This document shows positions 6,204 through 7,361 of a stretch of 7,361 nt of DNA, piece after piece. How positions within the stretch are numbered: position 1 is the stretch's first letter; every line of letters starts with the position of its first letter. The translations under genes were made by a program, and so were the position numbers. Source of the stretch: an uncultured Lachnospiraceae bacterium (GTDB taxonomy: Bacteria > Bacillota > Clostridia > Lachnospirales > Lachnospiraceae); assembly GCA_947175845.1 (NCBI GenBank), contig CAMWOK010000144.1, positions 1 to 7,361 of the forward strand. The letters are read 5' to 3'. The notes beneath the pieces are model-generated. The model was not told the DNA's origin and did no database searches. It saw nothing but the letters and a program-made list of their open reading frames with translations.

Positions 6204-6216
6204 GTAAGGGCTTACA
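6203..6216. promoter_or_regulatory. cre-like operator (CcpA / LacI-family type)
   Basis: TGTAAGGGCTTACA is a perfect 6-base inverted repeat around GG. It differs by only one central base from the optimal catabolite-responsive element TGTAAGCGCTTACA of Firmicutes. It stands 40 bases before the kinase ATG and next to a possible -10 hexamer, a usual position for catabolite repression. The central C-to-G change removes the CpG that LacI-family proteins usually contact, so binding could be weaker, or the site could belong to a local LacI-type regulator of hexuronate use rather than CcpA. Confidence 0.6.
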
Positions 6217-6256
6217 ACCGCGCAACTGTTAAAATTACATTTGAGGAGCTGAGCAT

Positions 6257-7303
6257 ATGGGTACAAAGTATGGAAATATCAGAAGAAGAGAATTTGATCT
6301 GCTGGCACTTGGGGAGATTCTGCTGCGCCTCTCGCCGCCGGCAAACGAGCGGCTGACCAGAGGGGACGTCTTTCAGAAGCAGGCTGGCGGCGCGGAACTC
6401 AATGTCGTGTCAGGCACGTCACTTCTGGGGCGTCGGACAGGTATTATTTCAAGGGTTCCGGCAAATGATCTGGGCAGGTATATCCAGAACCGGGTGCGCT
6501 TCTGCGGAGTGAGTGACGATTTTCTGGTCTACGACAAGGCAAAGGATTCCAGACTGGGCATTTACTACTACGAGTACGGTGCGCACCCAAGAAAGCCAAA
6601 TGTCGTCTACGACAGAAAGAACACCGCCTTCACCGGAATATCTATCGACGACTTCCCTGAGGAAATGTTTACATCAGCGCGCTGCTTTCACACGACGGGA
6701 ATATCACTTGCGCTGGGACAGAAGGCGAGGAGCACGGCGATCGAGATGATTAAGCGCTTTAGGGAAAACGGCACGCTCATCTCATTTGACGTGAATTTCA
6801 GGGGAAATCTTTGGACGGGCGAGGAGGCAAGGGAATGCATTGAACAGATTCTTCCATATGTGGACGTTTTTTTCTGCTCGGAGGATACTGCCAGATTTAC
6901 ATTTCATAAAGAGGGCACCGTCCAGGAAATGATGCGAAGTTTCACCAGGGATTACAACATCAGCGTGGTGGCATCCACACAGCGCATTGTGCACTCACCC
7001 AAGGTACATTCTTTTGGATCCTGCATATACGATGCGATTAACGACTGTTACGTGCAGGAGCCTGCTTATGAGAATATCGACGTGGTTGACCGGATTGGAA
7101 GCGGGGATGCCTACATATCAGGTGCGCTGTATGGACTGTTAGCGCATAATATGGATTGCACGAAGGCGATGCAGTACGGAAATGCCACTGCAGCAGTGAA
7201 GAATACAATTCCTGGTGACTTGCCCTCGTCTGACTTGAAGGAGATAGACAGCATTATCAGGAATCATCATTCCACAGGACCACAGCTGGAGATGAACAGA
7301 TAA
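6257..7303 (+). CDS. kdgK: PfkB-family sugar kinase, probable 2-keto-3-deoxygluconate kinase
   Basis: A 348-residue ribokinase-family enzyme. The predicted reaction is ATP-dependent phosphorylation of 2-keto-3-deoxygluconate to KDPG, the last kinase step of pectin/hexuronate breakdown before the KDPG aldolase. Visible features are the start strand LLALGEILLRLSP (15-27), substrate motif GGAELNV (44-50), the sugar-lid segment GIYYYEYGAHPRKPNVVYDR (101-120), FDVNFRGNLW (177-186, the DxNxRxxLW pattern typical of KDG kinases), the VASTQRIVHS segment (238-247, similar to the TxRxVHS stretch of this subgroup), and the anion hole with catalytic base DRIGSGDAY (278-286, Asp284). Ser282 takes the usual Ala place of GAGD, which is tolerated in the family. 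The C-terminus has a polar tail of about 12 residues. GAGGAG (6243-6248) lies 8 bases before the ATG. It is preceded by its own regulatory gap with a cre-like site and followed by a terminator, so it probably forms a single-gene unit. Another 2-keto sugar acid substrate is possible. Confidence 0.85.
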   Translation: MGTKYGNIRRREFDLLALGEILLRLSPPANERLTRGDVFQKQAGGAELNVVSGTSLLGRRTGIISRVPANDLGRYIQNRVRFCGVSDDFLVYDKAKDSRLGIYYYEYGAHPRKPNVVYDRKNTAFTGISIDDFPEEMFTSARCFHTTGISLALGQKARSTAIEMIKRFRENGTLISFDVNFRGNLWTGEEARECIEQILPYVDVFFCSEDTARFTFHKEGTVQEMMRSFTRDYNISVVASTQRIVHSPKVHSFGSCIYDAINDCYVQEPAYENIDVVDRIGSGDAYISGALYGLLAHNMDCTKAMQYGNATAAVKNTIPGDLPSSDLKEIDSIIRNHHSTGPQLEMNR

Positions 7304-7318
7304 TAACAGGTATCCGCC

Positions 7319-7359
7319 AGAGACAGGGACCGCATTAGTTTATTGCAGTCCCTGTTTCT
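7319..7359 (+). terminator. Rho-independent-type terminator after the kinase gene
   Basis: A 12-base-pair stem (7319-7330 with 7348-7359, containing one G-U pair) has a GC core GACAGGGAC/GTCCCTGT. The 17-base loop can close further by GCA/TGC (7332-7334 with 7344-7346). It begins 15 bases after the kinase stop. The downstream arm includes TTT, but the window ends two bases later, so a longer U tract cannot be confirmed. Confidence 0.7.
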
Positions 7360-7361
7360 AG

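Noticed and set aside
5083..6225. Long open frame on the - strand (380 codons) opposite the epimerase
   Set aside because: The + strand protein carries all SDR motifs; the antisense translation is Cys/His/Ile-rich, has no recognisable domain and lacks a supporting Shine-Dalgarno. It is a codon-bias shadow.
6151..6256. Terminator or riboswitch between epimerase and kinase genes
   Set aside because: No stem with a U tract follows the epimerase stop, the perfect repeat has only a 2-base centre and cannot fold as a hairpin loop, and no known riboswitch core is recognisable in 106 bases.
1..7361. Mobile element, prophage, CRISPR or defence island
   Set aside because: No transposase, integrase, repeat array, att-like repeat or defence-domain protein is visible; all genes are intact housekeeping or metabolic families apart from one unknown.

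Overview
The window reads as ordinary chromosomal DNA of a Gram-positive anaerobe in the Clostridia, most likely a Lachnospiraceae member. This is inferred from purine-rich Shine-Dalgarno sites (GGAG/AGGAG) before most genes, a DUF4250-like mini-protein next to holA, a lipoprotein-anchored binding protein, moderate-GC genes with AT-rich gaps, and a CcpA-type operator. No rRNA, tRNA, CRISPR array, insertion sequence or phage gene was seen.

Layout. (1) Bases 2-1826, + strand: the 3' part of holA (DNA polymerase III delta), a 57-residue DUF4250-like gene overlapping it by ATGA, then 26 bases later a lipoprotein substrate-binding protein of the iron-siderophore/cobalamin (FepB/BtuF) class. (2) Bases 1846-3583, - strand: the ATPase and FecCD-type permease of the same importer class, overlapping by 8 bases and convergent with the binding-protein gene. 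Only 19 bases separate the two 3' ends and no good terminator is visible. (3) Bases 3645-4385, - strand: a membrane-anchored CE4 polysaccharide deacetylase upstream of the permease, possibly co-transcribed with it. (4) Bases 4386-4583: an AT-rich divergent intergenic region with a clear extended -10 promoter facing right and two small inverted repeats. (5) Bases 4584-6150, + strand: an unrecognised all-helical (TPR-like) protein, one base upstream of a UDP-glucuronate 4-epimerase-type SDR enzyme. (6) Bases 6151-6256: a regulatory gap with a near-consensus cre box, TGTAAGGGCTTACA. (7) Bases 6257-7303: a PfkB-family kinase of the 2-keto-3-deoxygluconate kinase type, followed by a terminator hairpin at the window end.

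How the genes fit together. The binding protein, permease and ATPase make a complete metal-chelate-type importer, but its parts are in two opposing transcription units. The deacetylase and the epimerase both suggest surface or cell-wall polysaccharide work. The kinase belongs to hexuronate catabolism and appears to be under carbon-catabolite control. I found no convincing new multi-gene system. The points most worth checking are the split importer, the cre-like operator, and the uncharacterised helical gene coupled to the epimerase.
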